Origin: Thermaceae bacterium
GTDB lineage: Bacteria; Deinococcota; Deinococci; Deinococcales; Marinithermaceae
Length of the DNA stretch: 5,494 nt
NCBI GenBank assembly: GCA_027023345.1
Contig: JALVVO010000286.1
Coordinates: 1-5,494, forward strand
Direction: 5' to 3'
A program made the position numbers and the translations under genes. The notes below the pieces were generated by a model, which ran no database searches, was not told the DNA's origin, and worked only from the letters and a program-made list of their open reading frames with translations. Positions 5,138 through 5,494 of the stretch are shown here, piece by piece (position 1 is the stretch's first letter; each line of letters begins with the position of its first letter).

Positions 5138-5494
5138 GGAGAACGGGATCGACTGGCGCAAGATCCAGGGCACCGGGCCCGAGGGCGAGATCACCGAGCG
5201 CGACATCCTGAACTTCCTGGCCAAGGTGATGGCCGGGGAGGTGACCCTCGAGGGGCCCCCGCCCGGGGAGCCGCCGCCCCCCGAGGGCGAGGCCGACCTG
5301 GAGGCCGCCCGCGCCGCGCTGGAAAAGGAGGGCATCCCCCTCGACGAGCTCATCCCCAGCGAGCCCCAGGGGAAGCCGGCCACGGAGCTGACCGCCGAGT
5401 TTGAGCTCGAGCTCGACCTCCTAGAGGAGGAGGCCGAGGCGCCCCCGGCCGAGGCCGCCGAGCCCGGCTGGAGCGAGGAGACGATCGTCGAGGA
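5094..5494 (+). CDS. Acidic protein with lone E3-binding (peripheral subunit-binding) domain, 3' end cut
   Basis: 133 codons are visible, with no stop before the right edge. Residues about 5-43 form a peripheral subunit-binding domain of the kind found in E2 subunits of 2-oxoacid dehydrogenases: PLARRLAEENGID, then IQGTGPEGEIT and ERDILNFL. In E2 this domain sits between a lipoyl domain and a catalytic domain; here it is at the very N-terminus, with no lipoyl domain before it. What follows is a proline- and glutamate-rich, strongly acidic region, with a short helix-like stretch at about 66-90 and another at 98-115. From memory of the Geobacillus E2 domain, the partner-contacting Arg135, Arg139 and Arg156 correspond to Arg11, Glu15 and Glu32 here, so E3 binding in the usual way is doubtful. 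The start at 5094 is preferred over the in-frame ATGs at 5082 and 5085 because the domain begins there and a -10 box and GGAG precede it. It overlaps the hydrolase gene by 44 bases. The rest of the protein is unseen and its function unknown. Confidence 0.8.
   Translation, partial: MSEPKITPLARRLAEENGIDWRKIQGTGPEGEITERDILNFLAKVMAGEVTLEGPPPGEPPPPEGEADLEAARAALEKEGIPLDELIPSEPQGKPATELTAEFELELDLLEEEAEAPPAEAAEPGWSEETIVE

Noticed and set aside
4202..5383. A 393-codon minus-strand open frame opposite napA, the hydrolase and the E3-binding-domain gene
   Set aside because: It crosses three genes on the other strand, changes composition along its length, and has no domain signature. All three sense genes have intact motifs.
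159..5414. Striking abundance of the palindrome CTCGAG, about 18 copies by eye, several times the number expected from base composition
   Set aside because: Every copy checked is an in-frame Leu-Glu pair written CTC GAG in the gene it lies in. Codon choice and Glu/Leu-rich helices explain it without a genome-wide motif such as a phage or methylation signal.
5403..5414. Perfect 12-base palindrome GAGCTCGAGCTC as a possible protein-binding site
   Set aside because: It encodes Glu-Leu-Glu-Leu in a Glu/Leu-rich acidic stretch with biased codons, so the palindrome is a by-product of coding.

Overview
The window is a GC-rich, almost gap-free stretch of bacterial chromosome. It most likely comes from the Deinococcota, and more narrowly from a Thermus/Meiothermus/Oceanithermus-like member of the Thermales. 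The main evidence is a cation antiporter (3366-4544) that reads, from memory, as a close homologue of Thermus thermophilus NapA through nearly its whole length. The short ArgB also looks Thermus-like, start codons sit directly behind TAnnnT boxes (leaderless genes are common in this phylum), and the genes are packed tightly with few intergenic bases. The genus cannot be fixed from the sequence alone.

Six genes form two divergent blocks around a 19-base gap at 2892-2910. The leftward block is argB (acetylglutamate kinase, 2891-2133), then a two-helix membrane protein of LapA type with a long coiled coil (2106-1534), then a CPA-type cation:proton antiporter with a C-terminal TrkA-N/RCK nucleotide-binding domain (1529 to the left edge, cut). 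The rightward block is a CBS-pair protein (2911-3366), a NapA-type Na+/H+ antiporter (3366-4544), a secreted LysM plus NlpC/P60 cell-wall hydrolase (4544-5137), and an acidic protein that begins with a lone E3-binding (peripheral subunit-binding) domain (5094 to the right edge, cut). The first three rightward genes are joined by TGATG stop/start overlaps, and the fourth overlaps its predecessor by 44 bases.

Together the window looks like an ion-homeostasis and envelope neighbourhood with an arginine-biosynthesis gene in it. Each antiporter is paired with a likely cytosolic sensor of nucleotides: a fused RCK domain in one case and a separate, translationally coupled CBS protein in the other. 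No mobile element, CRISPR array, tRNA or rRNA is visible.

The points most worth a second look are: the two overlapping back-to-back -10 boxes in the 19-base divergent gap; the orphan E3-binding domain, where two of the three arginines used by canonical domains are glutamates; the coupled CBS-NapA pair; a perfect TATAAT overlapping the argB stop codon; and a perfect 28-bp inverted repeat at the left edge that looks like a fold-back artefact rather than biology.
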